From contig NZ_JOAI01000003.1 in assembly GCF_000717715.1 (NCBI RefSeq), positions 1 through 64,000 on the forward strand: a DNA stretch of 64,000 nt, written 5' to 3'. This document shows, piece after piece, positions 26,207 to 35,924 of the stretch; the stretch's first letter is position 1; every line of letters begins with the position of its first letter. Source of the DNA: Streptomyces sp. NRRL B-24484 (GTDB taxonomy: Bacteria > Actinomycetota > Actinomycetes > Streptomycetales > Streptomycetaceae). The notes below the pieces were generated by a model. That model saw nothing but the letters and a program-made list of their open reading frames with translations. It was not told the origin of the DNA and ran no database searches. The position numbers were made by a program, and so were the translations under genes.

Positions 26207-26277
26207 AATTAATCAGATGAATCCTCGTTCGCCCTGACGGGTAGTCAGTCCTCCTGACCACGAGCCAGGAGGAGCCC

Positions 26278-26553
26278 ATGGCCGTCCCCGTCATCGCCGC
26301 CGTCGTCGCCGTCGTCGCCGTCGGAAAGATCGTCCAGAGCGTCTACACGTGGAGCCGGAACACCCCGCAGGGCAAAGCGCTCACCTCGGTCGCCGTGGCG
26401 GCCGCCGCCAACCACCACGCCCGCTCGGCGCCGAACGACCGGGGTGCGCAGCTCCACGCCCACGAGGCCAACAAGAGGATGGGCGAGGACTTCGTGACTC
26501 CCGCCGTGCAGAACCTCGTCCAGCACGTCCGCAAGGACCTCGGCAAGGCCTGA
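26278..26553 (+). CDS. Hypothetical small membrane-anchored protein
   Basis: A 91-residue protein that I do not recognise. The first 20 residues (VPVIAAVVAVVAVGKIVQSV) form one hydrophobic helix, probably an uncleaved anchor. The rest is polar and basic (NHHARSAPNDRGAQLHAHEA; QNLVQHVRKDLGKA) and likely cytoplasmic. The start at 26278 is firm because AGGAGG lies 7 bp upstream. It stands alone between the HMA chaperone and the convergent kinase gene and has its own A/T-rich upstream region and a hairpin behind it. Confidence 0.7.
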   Translation: MAVPVIAAVVAVVAVGKIVQSVYTWSRNTPQGKALTSVAVAAAANHHARSAPNDRGAQLHAHEANKRMGEDFVTPAVQNLVQHVRKDLGKA

Positions 26554-26597
26554 CCCTCTGCGGCCCCGTCCGGGAGACCGGCGGGCGCCGTCGTCCG

Positions 26598-26617
26598 CCC
26601 CGGCCCCGCGGCCGGGG
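26598..26617. terminator. Hairpin between convergent genes
   Basis: CCCCGGCC (26598-26605) and GGCCGGGG (26610-26617) enclose the 4-nt loop CCGC. It lies between the small membrane protein gene (+) and the kinase gene (-) and could serve both. Confidence 0.55.
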
Positions 26618-26658
26618 CGTACGGCGTGTCCGTTCCTGCGTGTTCCGGGCGTCCGCGC

Positions 26659-28350
26659 TCAGGCCTGCGTGTGCAGCGCCTCGGGGGCCGGCTCCGGGTC
26701 GGCCGTGCGGCCGGGGAGCAACGGGGTGAGCACCGCGGCCAGGCCCCACCAGGTCAGCAGACCGAGCCCGTTGGCCTTCAGGATGCCGAGGCCCGCGCCC
26801 TCGACGTAGAACCCGGTCGCGAAGGCCGCGTTCACCAGGGCCGCGCTGACCGCCATCTGCGCCTCGGCCTCGTGGCGGCCGAACAGCCGGCCCAGGCCGC
26901 GGGCGAGCGGCTTCTGCAGCACCAGCAGGAGGGGGCACATCGCCACCGTCAGGATCAGGGCCACCCACCAGGCCGTCCGCGAGGAGAACAGCAGCAGGGT
27001 GCCCGAGACCAGGGTGACCGCCACCGCGGCGAAGAGCCCGCCGGTGCCCCGGCCGAGCTCCGGCGAGGGCTTGTCCATCCACAGCAGGGCGGCGAGGACG
27101 AGGAAGGCACCGACGGCGGTGAGCGCGGCGGCCCACGGCGACCAGGAGCCGAAGGCCGCCAGCTGGACACCGACCGCCGCACTGCCGGCGAGCGCGCTGC
27201 GCCGCAGCGCGGCCGGCCGGGCGGTCAGCGGCTCGGCCCGGGCGGCGGGCGGCTCGGCCGGGGGCTGCGCCTCGGCCGGCAGCGGTGACGCGGCCGGCAT
27301 CCGGGCCGAGGACAGGCTCTCCGGTGCGAGCGGGATCGGCGGTGGCGGCGGGGTCTGCGGGCCGGTGGGGCCGGCCGTCCGGCCGCCAAGGACGTCCGTG
27401 GCGGCGGCGGAGTCGGCCCGGGTCGGCGAGCCGTCGAGCGCCGTCGCCGGGTGCGGCGTCGACAGGTGCAGGGACGGGTGCGGCCGTCCCGTGGTGGTGG
27501 CCGGGCCTGCGGCGGCGGACCGCGGCGCCAGCAGCGTACCGATGTGCTCCGCGACCAGCTCGGCGCCGGCGGGCCGCTGCGCCGGGTCCTTGGCCAGCAG
27601 CGCGAGCACCAGGGCGTCCACCTCGGCCGGGACACCGGGCCGCACGTCGCCGGGCGCCTCGGGCTGCCGGGTGAGGTGCTGGTGGAGGACGGCGAGCGGC
27701 GCGCCGGTGAACGGCGGACGGCCCGTCAGCAGGGTGTGCAGCAGGCAGCCGACGGCGTACAGGTCGGCTGCCGGGCCGATGCTGCGGTCGCCGCGGGCCT
27801 GTTCCGGGGCCATGTAGGCGGCGGTGCCGATGGCGGTGCCCGTCCCGGTGAGCGAGCGGTCCTCGTAGAGGTGCTTGACGATGCCGAAGTCGAGGATCTT
27901 GACCGTTCCGCCGGGCAGCAGCATGGCGTTGGCCGGTTTGATGTCCCGGTGGACGAGGCCGGCCCGGTGGGCGACGGCCAGGCCGGTGCAGACCTGCCGC
28001 GTCCAGCCGAGGGCGTCCGTCACCGGCGGCAGCGGCCCCTCGTCCAGGACCTCCTCCAGGGCCCGCCCGTCGAGGTGCTCCATCACCAGGAAGGGCGCGC
28101 CGCCGTGCTCGGGGCCGGCCCGGCCGAAGTCGTGCACGGTGACGATGTGCGGGCTGCTGAGGTTGCCGGCGGCCCGGGCCTCGGCCGCGAACCGCTCCAC
28201 ACCGGAGGTGCTGGTGTCGGCACCGGTGAGCAGCTTCACCGCGACCGGCCGGCCGACCCGTTCGTCGAAGGCCCGCCACACCTGGCCCATCCCGCCGGAG
28301 CCCAGTACGGCCTCCAGCCGGTACCGGCCGTCCAGTTGCTCGCCCTGCAT
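26659..28350 (-). CDS. Membrane Ser/Thr protein kinase (Hanks/PknB type)
   Basis: A 563-residue receptor-like kinase. The N-terminal kinase domain has the glycine loop LGSGGMGQVWRAFD, the ATP-anchoring Lys in PVAVKLL, the catalytic loop HRDIKPANAML (about 128-138) and the magnesium loop DFGIVKHL. A Pro/Ala-rich linker of about 120 residues follows. The C-terminal 170 residues carry about five hydrophobic helices rather than the usual single helix and extracellular PASTA or propeller domain. It could therefore sense something in the membrane. The ATG at 28350 begins MQGEQLDGRYRLEAVL, directly before the kinase fold; a GTG 16 codons upstream is possible. Its substrate is unknown. Confidence 0.88.
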   Translation of the reverse strand: MQGEQLDGRYRLEAVLGSGGMGQVWRAFDERVGRPVAVKLLTGADTSTSGVERFAAEARAAGNLSSPHIVTVHDFGRAGPEHGGAPFLVMEHLDGRALEEVLDEGPLPPVTDALGWTRQVCTGLAVAHRAGLVHRDIKPANAMLLPGGTVKILDFGIVKHLYEDRSLTGTGTAIGTAAYMAPEQARGDRSIGPAADLYAVGCLLHTLLTGRPPFTGAPLAVLHQHLTRQPEAPGDVRPGVPAEVDALVLALLAKDPAQRPAGAELVAEHIGTLLAPRSAAAGPATTTGRPHPSLHLSTPHPATALDGSPTRADSAAATDVLGGRTAGPTGPQTPPPPPIPLAPESLSSARMPAASPLPAEAQPPAEPPAARAEPLTARPAALRRSALAGSAAVGVQLAAFGSWSPWAAALTAVGAFLVLAALLWMDKPSPELGRGTGGLFAAVAVTLVSGTLLLFSSRTAWWVALILTVAMCPLLLVLQKPLARGLGRLFGRHEAEAQMAVSAALVNAAFATGFYVEGAGLGILKANGLGLLTWWGLAAVLTPLLPGRTADPEPAPEALHTQA

Positions 28351-28480
28351 GCCCACCCCCGTCGTGCCCGGGGCGCGACTCGTACGGACACCCCCCACCG
28401 CCTCGGCACTCTACCGGGCCACCCACCCCGCCCGGGGCGCCGTCGACCGGGCGCCCAGCCCGGGATGGAAGGATGGCGGC

Positions 28481-29050
28481 ATGTCCGACTTCGAGATCCC
28501 CGAACGCCACGCCCAGTTGCTCGAGTACGCGCAGAGCCTGACCCCGCCGTCGGGATGGAAGATCGAAGTGTCCGGGGACGAGATCATCATGATGGCCGGC
28601 CCGTCGGTGATCCACCAACGCAATCTCCTGGTCGTCCGCGAGCAGTTCGACGCCCACCGCCCGGCTGGGCTGATGCCGAGCGAGAACACCGACCTCGCCT
28701 CGCCGAACGTCGGTAAGCTGCGCAATCCGGACCTCACCTACATCCCGTTCTCCGTCGTGGAGCTGGGCGGCAGCGAGGTACCCGCGGAGCTCGCCGAAAT
28801 CGCGGTGGAGGTGGTCTCGCCCTCCAATCCCGAGAACGACCTGGTCGGCAAGGTCCGCGACTACCCGCTCATGCGGATCCCGGTGTACCTGCTGATCGAT
28901 CCGCGCGAGGGCACGATCGTGCTGTTCTCGGAGCCGGACAACGGCGTCTACCACCGGCAGTGGCGTGGGAAGTTCGGCGACTCGGTGCCCGTTCCGGCGC
29001 CCTTCTCGTTCGAGCTGGCGACCGGTGAGCTGATCCGCTACCCCGCCTGA
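28481..29050 (+). CDS. Uma2-family protein (DUF820, PD-(D/E)XK nuclease fold)
   Basis: A 189-residue restriction-endonuclease-like protein. The expected catalytic pattern is visible as Asp in RNPDLTYIP, Glu in AVEVVSPSN and Lys in DLVGKVRDYPLM. Family members are abundant in cyanobacteria and actinobacteria, but their biological role is unproven. ATG 28481 follows GGAAGGATGG. The gene is divergent from the kinase and its last 13 bp overlap the convergent molybdopterin oxidoreductase gene. Confidence 0.85.
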   Translation: MSDFEIPERHAQLLEYAQSLTPPSGWKIEVSGDEIIMMAGPSVIHQRNLLVVREQFDAHRPAGLMPSENTDLASPNVGKLRNPDLTYIPFSVVELGGSEVPAELAEIAVEVVSPSNPENDLVGKVRDYPLMRIPVYLLIDPREGTIVLFSEPDNGVYHRQWRGKFGDSVPVPAPFSFELATGELIRYPA

Positions 29051-31323
29051 GCGGACCTCAGGGCGGGTCCGGCGGCCGCTTCGAGGGCGGTCGCGGGGGC
29101 AGGGCCGGGGGCGGGCCGGACGTGGACCGGGACGCCGTTGAGGACGGCGGTGCCGGAGAGCGGGTCGAGGGCGTCGGGGTCGGTGAGCCGGTTGACGTTG
29201 ACGCCGGGGTCGCCGGCGGCGGTGTGCAGCCGGGTGCCGGGCCGGTCGTGGCCCCAGCCGTGCGGCAGGCTGACCACGCCGGGCATGACGTCCTCGGTGA
29301 TCTCCACGGGGGCGGTGAGTTCGCCGGTGCGGCTGCGGACGAGGGCGCTGCCGCCGTCGGCGAGCCCGAGGGCGGCGGCGTCGGTGGGGTGGACGTGCAG
29401 GGTGCAGCGGTTGCTGCCGCGGGTCAGCGCGGGCAGGTTGTGCAGCCAGCTGTTGTTGGAGCGCAGGTGGCGGCGGCCGACCAGGACGAGGCCGTCGCGG
29501 CGTTCGGCGAGGGCGGCGCGCAGCCGGTCGAGGTCGGCGGCGAGCGGGGCGGGGCAGAGTTCGACGGTGCCGGAGGGGGTGCGCAGCACTTCGGGCAGCC
29601 GGGGTTCGAGCGGGCCGAGGTCGATGCCGTGCGGTGCGGCGAGCAGCCGGGCGAGGGTGAGGCCGTCCGGGTCGGCGCCGAAGCCGTCGCCGTAGGCGCC
29701 GAGGCGGAGCATCAGGTCGACCTGGCGCTCGCTGCCGCTGTCGCCGTGCAGGGCGGCGGCGAGTTCGGCCGGGTCGCGGCCGTGGACGGGCGAGGAGGGG
29801 TCGGCGACGGCCTTGGCGAGGACGCCGGCGATCACCGTCTCGTCGAGGGCGTACGGGTTCGCGGCGGCCGCGGCGCCGTGCCCGGCGGCGATCATGGTGA
29901 GCCGGGAGAGGATCCGGCACTCGTCGGGTTCGCCGTCCCGGAGCGGCAGCGGCGCCGGGGACCAGCGGGCGGTGTTGCGGATCGCGAGGTCGCCGAAGGC
30001 GAGGTCGAAGTGCGGGGAGCGGCCGGGCGGCGGGGGCGGCAGGACGACGTGCGCGTGCCGGGTGGTCTCGTTGAGGTAGGGGTCGACGCTGACCATGAAG
30101 TCGAGGCCGGTGAGGGCCTCGTCGAGGCGGTGGCCGCCGGGGGTGGAGAGCACCGGGTTGCCGGCGACGGTGATCAGGGCGCGGACCTGCCCGTCGCCCG
30201 GGGTGGTGATCTCCTCGGCGAGGGTGACGGCGGGCAGTTCGCCCTTGATCTCGGGCAGGCCGCGGACCCGGCTGTGCCAGCGGCCGGTGGTGAAGCCGCG
30301 TCCGCGGCCGGTGCCGCGGCGGCGCCGGGCGGCGAGCGGGAACATCGCGCCGCCGGGCCGGTCGAGGTTGCCGGTGAGGGCGTTGAGCACGTCGACGAGC
30401 CAGCTGGCGAGGGTGCCGAACTCGACGGTGCTGGTGCCGATCCGGGCGTAGACGGCGGCGGTCGGGGCTGCGGCGAGTTCGCGGGCGAGGTCCCGGATCG
30501 ACTCGGCGGGGATGCCGCAGGCCTCGGCGACGGCCTCGGGCGCGAAGGGCTCGACGAGCCGGCGGACGTCCTCGGTGCCGGTGAGGTGGGGGCCGGGTGC
30601 GGTGAGCCCCTCGGCGAAGAGGGTGTGCACCAGGCCGGCCAGCAGGTGGGCGTCGGCGCCGGGGCGGATCGGCAGATGGCGGTCGGCGAGGGCGGCGGTG
30701 CGGGTGCGGCGCGGGTCGACGACGACGAGGCGGCCGCCGCGCCGGCGCAGCGCCTTGAGCTTGCCGGGGAAGTCGGCGGCGGTGCAGAGGCTGCCGTTGG
30801 ACTCGACGGGGTTGGCGCCGAGCATCAGCAGGTAGTCGGTGCGGTCGAGGTCGGGGACGGGGATCGCCAGCGGGTCGCCGAAGAGCAGGCCGGAGGAGAC
30901 GTGCTTGGGCATCTGGTCGACGGTGCTGGCGCTGTAGACCTGGGTGCTGCCGACGGCCTTGGCGAGGGCACCGGCGTAGAGGCCGCCGGCGAGGGTGTGG
31001 ACGTTGGGGTTGCCGAGGTAGGTGGCGACGGCCTGCCGGCCGTGCTGCCCGATGACGGCGGTGAGGCCGGCCTCGACGGCGGCGAAGGCCTCGTCCCAGT
31101 CGACCTCGCGGTGGCCGGTGGCGGTGCGCAGCAGCGGGCGCCGGATCCGGTCGGGGTCGTTGTCGAGCTGGCCGAGGGCGGCGCCCTTGGGGCAGACGAA
31201 CCCGCGGCTGAAGACGTCGGCGCGGTCGCCGCGGGCGGCGGTGATCCGGCCGGTGTCCAGGGTGAGTTCGAGTCCGCAGGTCGCCTCGCACAGCGGGCAG
31301 ACGCGGTACGCCTTCTCGGTCAT
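29038..31323 (-). CDS. Cytoplasmic molybdopterin oxidoreductase with an N-terminal 4Fe-4S cluster
   Basis: A 761-residue enzyme of the DMSO reductase superfamily. The cluster motif is C-x2-C-x3-C (CPLCEATCGLEL, residues 7-14) with the fourth Cys in GFVCPKG. The molybdopterin domains show MLGANPVESNGS, VDPRRTRTAALADRHLPIRP and the C-terminal dinucleotide-binding barrel LVGRRHLRSNNSWLHN and PHGWGHD. There is no Tat signal, so it is cytoplasmic. The substrate cannot be assigned: formate dehydrogenase- or assimilatory-nitrate-reductase-like enzymes share this layout, and no partner subunits are adjacent. ATG 31323 has GGGAG 5 nt upstream. It lies downstream of a TetR gene and the xanthine-dehydrogenase genes. 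Confidence 0.85.
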   Translation of the reverse strand: MTEKAYRVCPLCEATCGLELTLDTGRITAARGDRADVFSRGFVCPKGAALGQLDNDPDRIRRPLLRTATGHREVDWDEAFAAVEAGLTAVIGQHGRQAVATYLGNPNVHTLAGGLYAGALAKAVGSTQVYSASTVDQMPKHVSSGLLFGDPLAIPVPDLDRTDYLLMLGANPVESNGSLCTAADFPGKLKALRRRGGRLVVVDPRRTRTAALADRHLPIRPGADAHLLAGLVHTLFAEGLTAPGPHLTGTEDVRRLVEPFAPEAVAEACGIPAESIRDLARELAAAPTAAVYARIGTSTVEFGTLASWLVDVLNALTGNLDRPGGAMFPLAARRRRGTGRGRGFTTGRWHSRVRGLPEIKGELPAVTLAEEITTPGDGQVRALITVAGNPVLSTPGGHRLDEALTGLDFMVSVDPYLNETTRHAHVVLPPPPPGRSPHFDLAFGDLAIRNTARWSPAPLPLRDGEPDECRILSRLTMIAAGHGAAAAANPYALDETVIAGVLAKAVADPSSPVHGRDPAELAAALHGDSGSERQVDLMLRLGAYGDGFGADPDGLTLARLLAAPHGIDLGPLEPRLPEVLRTPSGTVELCPAPLAADLDRLRAALAERRDGLVLVGRRHLRSNNSWLHNLPALTRGSNRCTLHVHPTDAAALGLADGGSALVRSRTGELTAPVEITEDVMPGVVSLPHGWGHDRPGTRLHTAAGDPGVNVNRLTDPDALDPLSGTAVLNGVPVHVRPAPGPAPATALEAAAGPALRSAQAG

Positions 31324-31482
31324 GCCGACTCCCATCGCCGCGGGTTCTCGCCACCGCTCCCGCAGGGTTTTAGCGGAACGATAAACCACGCGGGGCCGCT
31401 TGTCTCCGGCCCCGGCGATTCCGGTGCCGCACAGTGCCGGGGCAGCTTTCAGCGTTCTGCTAGAAATCCGGTGGCGTCGGCC

Positions 31483-32088
31483 TCAGGGGCGGGCCGGCCG
31501 GGTCACCATGGCGTCCAGGCAGCGGGCCACCCGGCCGTCGAGCTCCTCCACCGGCACGTCGATCTCCCGGGCGAGGTGCTCGCGGAACAGCGCGTACCCG
31601 TACACGGCGGAGGCGAGGGCCGCCTGCAGGGCGTCGGTGTCGTCGACGGGCAGTTCGCCGCGCGCGGCCTCGGCCTCCAGCAGCCGGTGCTCGTGGGCCC
31701 GGCCGGGCATCGGGCGGGGGCGCTCGTCGCCGTCGAGGACGAGCAGGGCCATCAGGCGGATCGGGCCGGGGCGGCGCAGCGCCGTCCAGAAGAACCGGGA
31801 GAGCCGCTTGCGGAGCGGGAGTTCCTCGGAGGCGGCGGCCGCCGCGTCCTGCACGCTCTCCTGGCCCTGCGACCACAGGGCGGAGCGCAGCAGGTCGCGG
31901 CGGGAGCCGAAGTACTGGTAGACGAGGCCGCGGTTGACGCCGGCCTCGTCGGCCACCTCGCGGAGGTTGAGTCCGGCGAGCACGCCCTGCTTCTGCAGGA
32001 GGTCCAGGGCCGCGCTGCGCAGGGCCTCCTCGGTCGCCGCCCGGTCGTGCGACGAGCGGGTGCGCTGCGGCGTCCGTGGGGTGCTCAA
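31483..32088 (-). CDS. TetR-family transcriptional regulator
   Basis: A 201-residue repressor-type protein. The helix-turn-helix is LNLREVADEAGVNRGLVYQYFG (residues about 41-62), preceded by the usual helix ATEEALRSAALDLLQKQGVL. The C-terminal domain is a generic TetR ligand domain. The start is an unusual TTG at 32088, supported by GGAGG six bases upstream. It lies 60 bp downstream of the xanthine-dehydrogenase-like gene and 159 bp upstream of the molybdopterin oxidoreductase, all on the same strand, so it may control one or both. Confidence 0.85.
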   Translation of the reverse strand: MSTPRTPQRTRSSHDRAATEEALRSAALDLLQKQGVLAGLNLREVADEAGVNRGLVYQYFGSRRDLLRSALWSQGQESVQDAAAAASEELPLRKRLSRFFWTALRRPGPIRLMALLVLDGDERPRPMPGRAHEHRLLEAEAARGELPVDDTDALQAALASAVYGYALFREHLAREIDVPVEELDGRVARCLDAMVTRPARP

Positions 32089-32148
32089 CGGGGGCCTCCG
32101 CGGGTGGGTTCGGCGCCGCTGCCACCGGCGCGGCCTGCGACGACGACT

Positions 32149-34901
32149 CTACGGCCTCGGCCCGCCCTGCCGGCGGTGGGCGTCGATCGCCCGCCAGACC
32201 CGGTCGCGCAGGAACGGCGCCTCGGTGAACCGGATGCCGGTGGCGTCGCGCAGGGCGTTGGCGAAGGCGGGCGGCACCGGGTTGAAGGGGCTCTCGGACA
32301 TCGACTTGGCGCCGAGCGGGCCGATGGCGTCCGAGGTCCGCGAGAAGTGCACCTCGGTGCGCGGGACGTCGGCGAAGGCGGGCAGCCGGTAGCGGCGGAA
32401 GGCCGCGGTGGTGACCTCGCCGCGCTCGTCGAGCAGCACCTGTTCGAAGAGGGTGGCGCCGAGGGCCTGGGCGACGCCGCCCTCGACCTGGCCGCGGCAC
32501 TGCAGCGGGTTCATCACCTTGCCGGCGTCGGCGCCGTGGACGCTGCGCAGGATGCGGATCTCGCCGGTGTCCGGGTCCACGGCGATCCGGAACCACTGCG
32601 AGTTGAAGGCGACCGAGCGGGGCGAGCCGCCGAAGTGGCCGTCGGCCCGGAGCTCGACGCCCCGGCCGCGGGCGGCCTCGAAGAGCTCCTTCAGCGGCAC
32701 CGGCCGCCCGTCGCAGTCCGCCGCGTCGGCGGTGAGCCGCAGCAGGCTGCGCGGGGTGCGGGCGTACTCCGCGGTGAAGGAGAGGATCCGCTCGGCGAGG
32801 GCGTCGGCGGCCTGCATCACGGCCTTGCCGGCGACGACCGTGCCGGCCGAGCCGAAGGCGCCGGTGTCGTGCCGGACGAGGTCGGTGTCGGACTGCCTGA
32901 CGGTCGTCCGGTCGACGGTGGTGCCCAGCGCGCCCGCGGTGATCTGCTGGTGGACGGTGGTGGTGCCGTTGCCGAACTCGGCGGTGCCGACGGCGATGTC
33001 GTAGGTGCCGTCCTCCAGGAGCTGCACGGTGGCGTCGGCGATGTGACCGCCGGGCGGGCCGCAGGCGATCGCCGACATGGCGAAGCCCTGTCCCACCAGC
33101 CAGCCCTCGGGGGCGAGTTCGGCACTGGTGTCCGCGGCGAGGGCGTCCCGGACGCCCCGGAGGCACTGGTCGAGGCCGTAGGAGGCGATGTGCAGGTCCT
33201 CCTCCTCGCCGAGCGGACCCGCCACGGGCTCCCCGGGCCCGATGACGTTCTTCTCGCGGAGCACCAGCGGGTCGATGCCGAGCCGCCGGGCGAGTTCGTC
33301 CATGGCCGATTCCAGGGCGAAGGTGACCTGGCCCAGTCCGTAGCCGCGGAAGGCGCCGGCGGGCACGGCGTTGGTGTACACCGAGTACGCGTCGACCTTC
33401 TTGTGCGGGGCCCGGTACACGCCCGTCGACTCGCCGATGCTGTGGAACATCACGGCCGGCCCGTGGTTGCCGTAGGCGCCGGTGTTGGCGACGACCCGGA
33501 GCTGCAGGGCCGTCAGTGTGCCGTCCGCCCGGGCACCGACCTTCACCGTGATCGTGAAGGGGTGCCGGGTGGTGGCGCCGTGGAACTGCTCGGCCCGGGT
33601 GAACTCCAGCTTCACCGGCCGGTGCAGCTTCAGCGCGGCCAGGACGGCGAGGTCCTCGGTGAGCATCTCCTGCTTGCCGCCGAACCCGCCGCCGACCCGG
33701 CCCGCGACCACCCTCACCTTCTCCGCCGGCAGGCCGTACAGCGCGCACAGCGCCCGCCGGGTGAGGAACGGCACCTGGGTGCTGGAGCGCACCACGATCC
33801 GCTCCTGCCCCGTCTCCCCGTCCTCCTCGAAGTACGCCAGGCACCCGTGCGTCTCCAGGCTGGCGTGCCGCACCCGCTGGGTCCGGAAGGTCTCCTCGTA
33901 CACCAGGTCGGCCTCGGCGAAGCCCTGCTCCACGTCGCCCGTCTCGCCGTGGGCCTCGCCGCAGACGTTGTCCTCCGGCCCGGCGATCCGCGACTCCGGT
34001 CCCTTGGGGTGGATCACCGGAGCGCCGGGCCGCATCGCCTCCTCCGGGTCCAGCACGTACGGGAGTTCCGCGTACTCCACCACGACCCTTCGGCAGCCCT
34101 CCTCGGCCGCCGCCTCGCTCTCGGCCACCACGGCGGCGACCCGCTGGCCGACGAAGCGGACCACGTCGTCGAGGACGCGGGTGTCGTCCGGGTCCTCGGT
34201 CGGGTGCTCGTGCCGGGCGGAGGAGTACAGCGCGGCGGGCGCGTCCTCGTGGGTGAACACCGCGACCACGCCGGGGACGCACAGCGCGGCGGAGGTGTCG
34301 ATCGAGACGATCCGGGCGTGCGGGTGCGGGGAGCGCAGCAGCTTCATGTGCAGCAGGCCCTCGACCTCCAAATCGAAGGTGTAGCGGGCGGTGCCGGTGA
34401 CCACCTGCGGCCCGGCGGGCGCTCCGAGGCTGCGTCCGACCGCCCGGCCCGCGCACGGCCGTTCGACGTGCCGGACACCGCGGACGGCGTCCTCGACCGC
34501 CCGGTAGCCGGTGCAGCGGCAGAGGTTGCCCTTCAGCGCCCTCGGCAGGTCGGCGAGGTGCTCCTCGGTGAAGGCGGCGGCCGTCATCAGCATGCCCGCC
34601 GTGCAGAAGCCGCACTGGAAGCCCTGCGCGTCGAGGAACCGCCGCTGCAGCGGGTGGAGTTCGCCGTCCCGGGCGAGGCCCTCCACGGTGGTGACCTCGC
34701 GGCCGTCGGCGCGGAGCGCGGGGTAGAGCAGCTGTGCACCGGCCGACCGTCGACCTGTACGGTGCAGGCGCCGCAGTCCCCGGCGTCGCAGCCCTTCTTC
34801 ACCCCGAACCAGCCCTGTTCGCGCAGGTAGGTCCGCAGGCACTGGCCCGGCCGCGGCTCGGCCCCGGACGGCTGCCCGTTGACCCGGACGTGGAAGCTCA
34901 T
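32149..34901 (-). pseudogene. Xanthine dehydrogenase-type fused [2Fe-2S]/molybdenum subunit, frameshifted
   Basis: Two overlapping frames together encode one aldehyde/xanthine-oxidase-type protein of about 917 residues. The first frame (34901 to about 34730) gives [20 protein letters not shown] and the plant-type 2Fe-2S cysteines [22 protein letters not shown]. The second (to 32149) starts at [11 protein letters not shown], has the second cluster (CGFC, CRC), and runs into the Mo-binding domain with VGGGFGGKQEM, AFRGYGLGQ and the probable active-site Glu in KSMSESP. One base (C on the coding strand, within a CC run) is missing near 34728; restoring it gives [12 protein letters not shown] as in homologues. 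Either a sequence error or a real inactivation. The ATG overlaps the stop of the FAD subunit gene by 4 bp. Confidence 0.82.
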
Positions 34902-35722
34902 CGGGTCTCCTCCCCCGCGAGCTCGCGGCGGATCTCCTCCGCGAGACGGAAGGTCATGTGCCGCCGCCAGGCGGGCAGTCCGTGGATGTCGTCGACGTAC
35001 TCCCCCGGCCCGACCGCGTGCGCGATGCCCTCGCGCAGCGCCTCGGTGTTCGGCAGCAGCGGGAAGTCCAGCCGGACCGGCCGCACCGTCGAGGCGGTGA
35101 CGGTCAGCGCGAAGGAACCGTCGGAGGCGTCCAGGGTGCCGATCAGCAGCGCGCCGGAACGGCCCAGCCCGTACAGCGACGCCTGCCGGAAGGCCGTCCG
35201 GCGGGCCAGCGCCCGGGCCGGCAGGGTCACCGCGCGGAGCAGCTCGCCCGGCTGCAGGACGTTGCGCCCAGCCCCGGTGACGAAGTCCTTCACCGGGACC
35301 TCCCGGACGGCGCCGGTCTGCGCCACCAGCCGGCAGACGCCGTCCAGCGCGGCGGTCAGCGAGATCATCGGCCCGGCCGGCAGCGCGTTGCAGAGGTTGC
35401 CGCCGACGGTGGCCAGGTGCCAGATCTTCCAGGACGTCAGGAAGGCCCGGCAGCACTGCTCGAACAGCGGCGCGGACGGCCACGCCGCCGGCTTCGGGTA
35501 CGCCGAGAGCTCGGCGACGGTGCAGGTCGCGGCGGTCTCCAGGGCGCCGTCCGGGGCGGGGAGCAGCGGAGGCCAGCCCGTGCGGCCGAGGTCGATCAGC
35601 CGGCGCAGGTGCGGCTGCGGTTCGGAGAACAGGTACGTCCCGCCGGCCAGCCAGGCGTCGCCCGGCCGCCAGGTGTCGCGCCGCCGCGCGTCACGCACCT
35701 CCACCACCGTGTTCAGGTCCAC
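34898..35722 (-). CDS. Xanthine dehydrogenase-type FAD-binding subunit (CoxM/XdhB)
   Basis: A 274-residue flavin subunit of a molybdenum hydroxylase. The FAD-binding elements are [11 protein letters not shown] (AGGT, about 25-32) and [13 protein letters not shown] (GGN, about 105-117), followed by the CO_deh_flav_C domain. It would pass electrons from the iron-sulfur subunit to NAD. The GTG at 35722 reads [20 protein letters not shown]; a longer frame upstream has no family similarity. Its stop overlaps the next gene by 4 bp, so the two subunits are coupled and form one complex. It is divergent from modA. Confidence 0.87.
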   Translation of the reverse strand: MDLNTVVEVRDARRRDTWRPGDAWLAGGTYLFSEPQPHLRRLIDLGRTGWPPLLPAPDGALETAATCTVAELSAYPKPAAWPSAPLFEQCCRAFLTSWKIWHLATVGGNLCNALPAGPMISLTAALDGVCRLVAQTGAVREVPVKDFVTGAGRNVLQPGELLRAVTLPARALARRTAFRQASLYGLGRSGALLIGTLDASDGSFALTVTASTVRPVRLDFPLLPNTEALREGIAHAVGPGEYVDDIHGLPAWRRHMTFRLAEEIRRELAGEETR

Positions 35723-35912
35723 GTTGTCCCACCGTCCTCGAAAGCCGACACGGTGATTGAAGCCAACCCGGACGGGCCGGCACGACTGGTGCGACCCACG
35801 GCCGCCGCGGCCCCGGCCTGGGTGATCGGCCAAGGGCGGCGGCGAGCGCCGGCACTCCTGCGGACGGGCGAATTCCAGGGAGAGGTGCCGCTGCGGCTGG
35901 CAGCTGCGGCCC

Positions 35913-35918
35913 TAGGCT
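35913..35918 (+). promoter_or_regulatory. -10 hexamer for a leaderless modA transcript
   Basis: TAGGCT, a common actinobacterial -10, ends 6 nt before the modA GTG. There is no ribosome-binding site, so transcription probably starts at the GTG. I see no clear molybdate-regulator palindrome in the 200-bp gap to the FAD subunit gene. Confidence 0.5.
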
Positions 35919-35924
35919 CGCCGC

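Noticed and set aside
29122..34830. A 1,902-codon open frame on the plus strand
   Set aside because: It lies opposite the molybdopterin oxidoreductase, TetR and xanthine-dehydrogenase-type genes, has low-complexity Gly/Val/Ala/Glu composition and no domain. Long antisense frames are expected in DNA with G/C-biased third positions.
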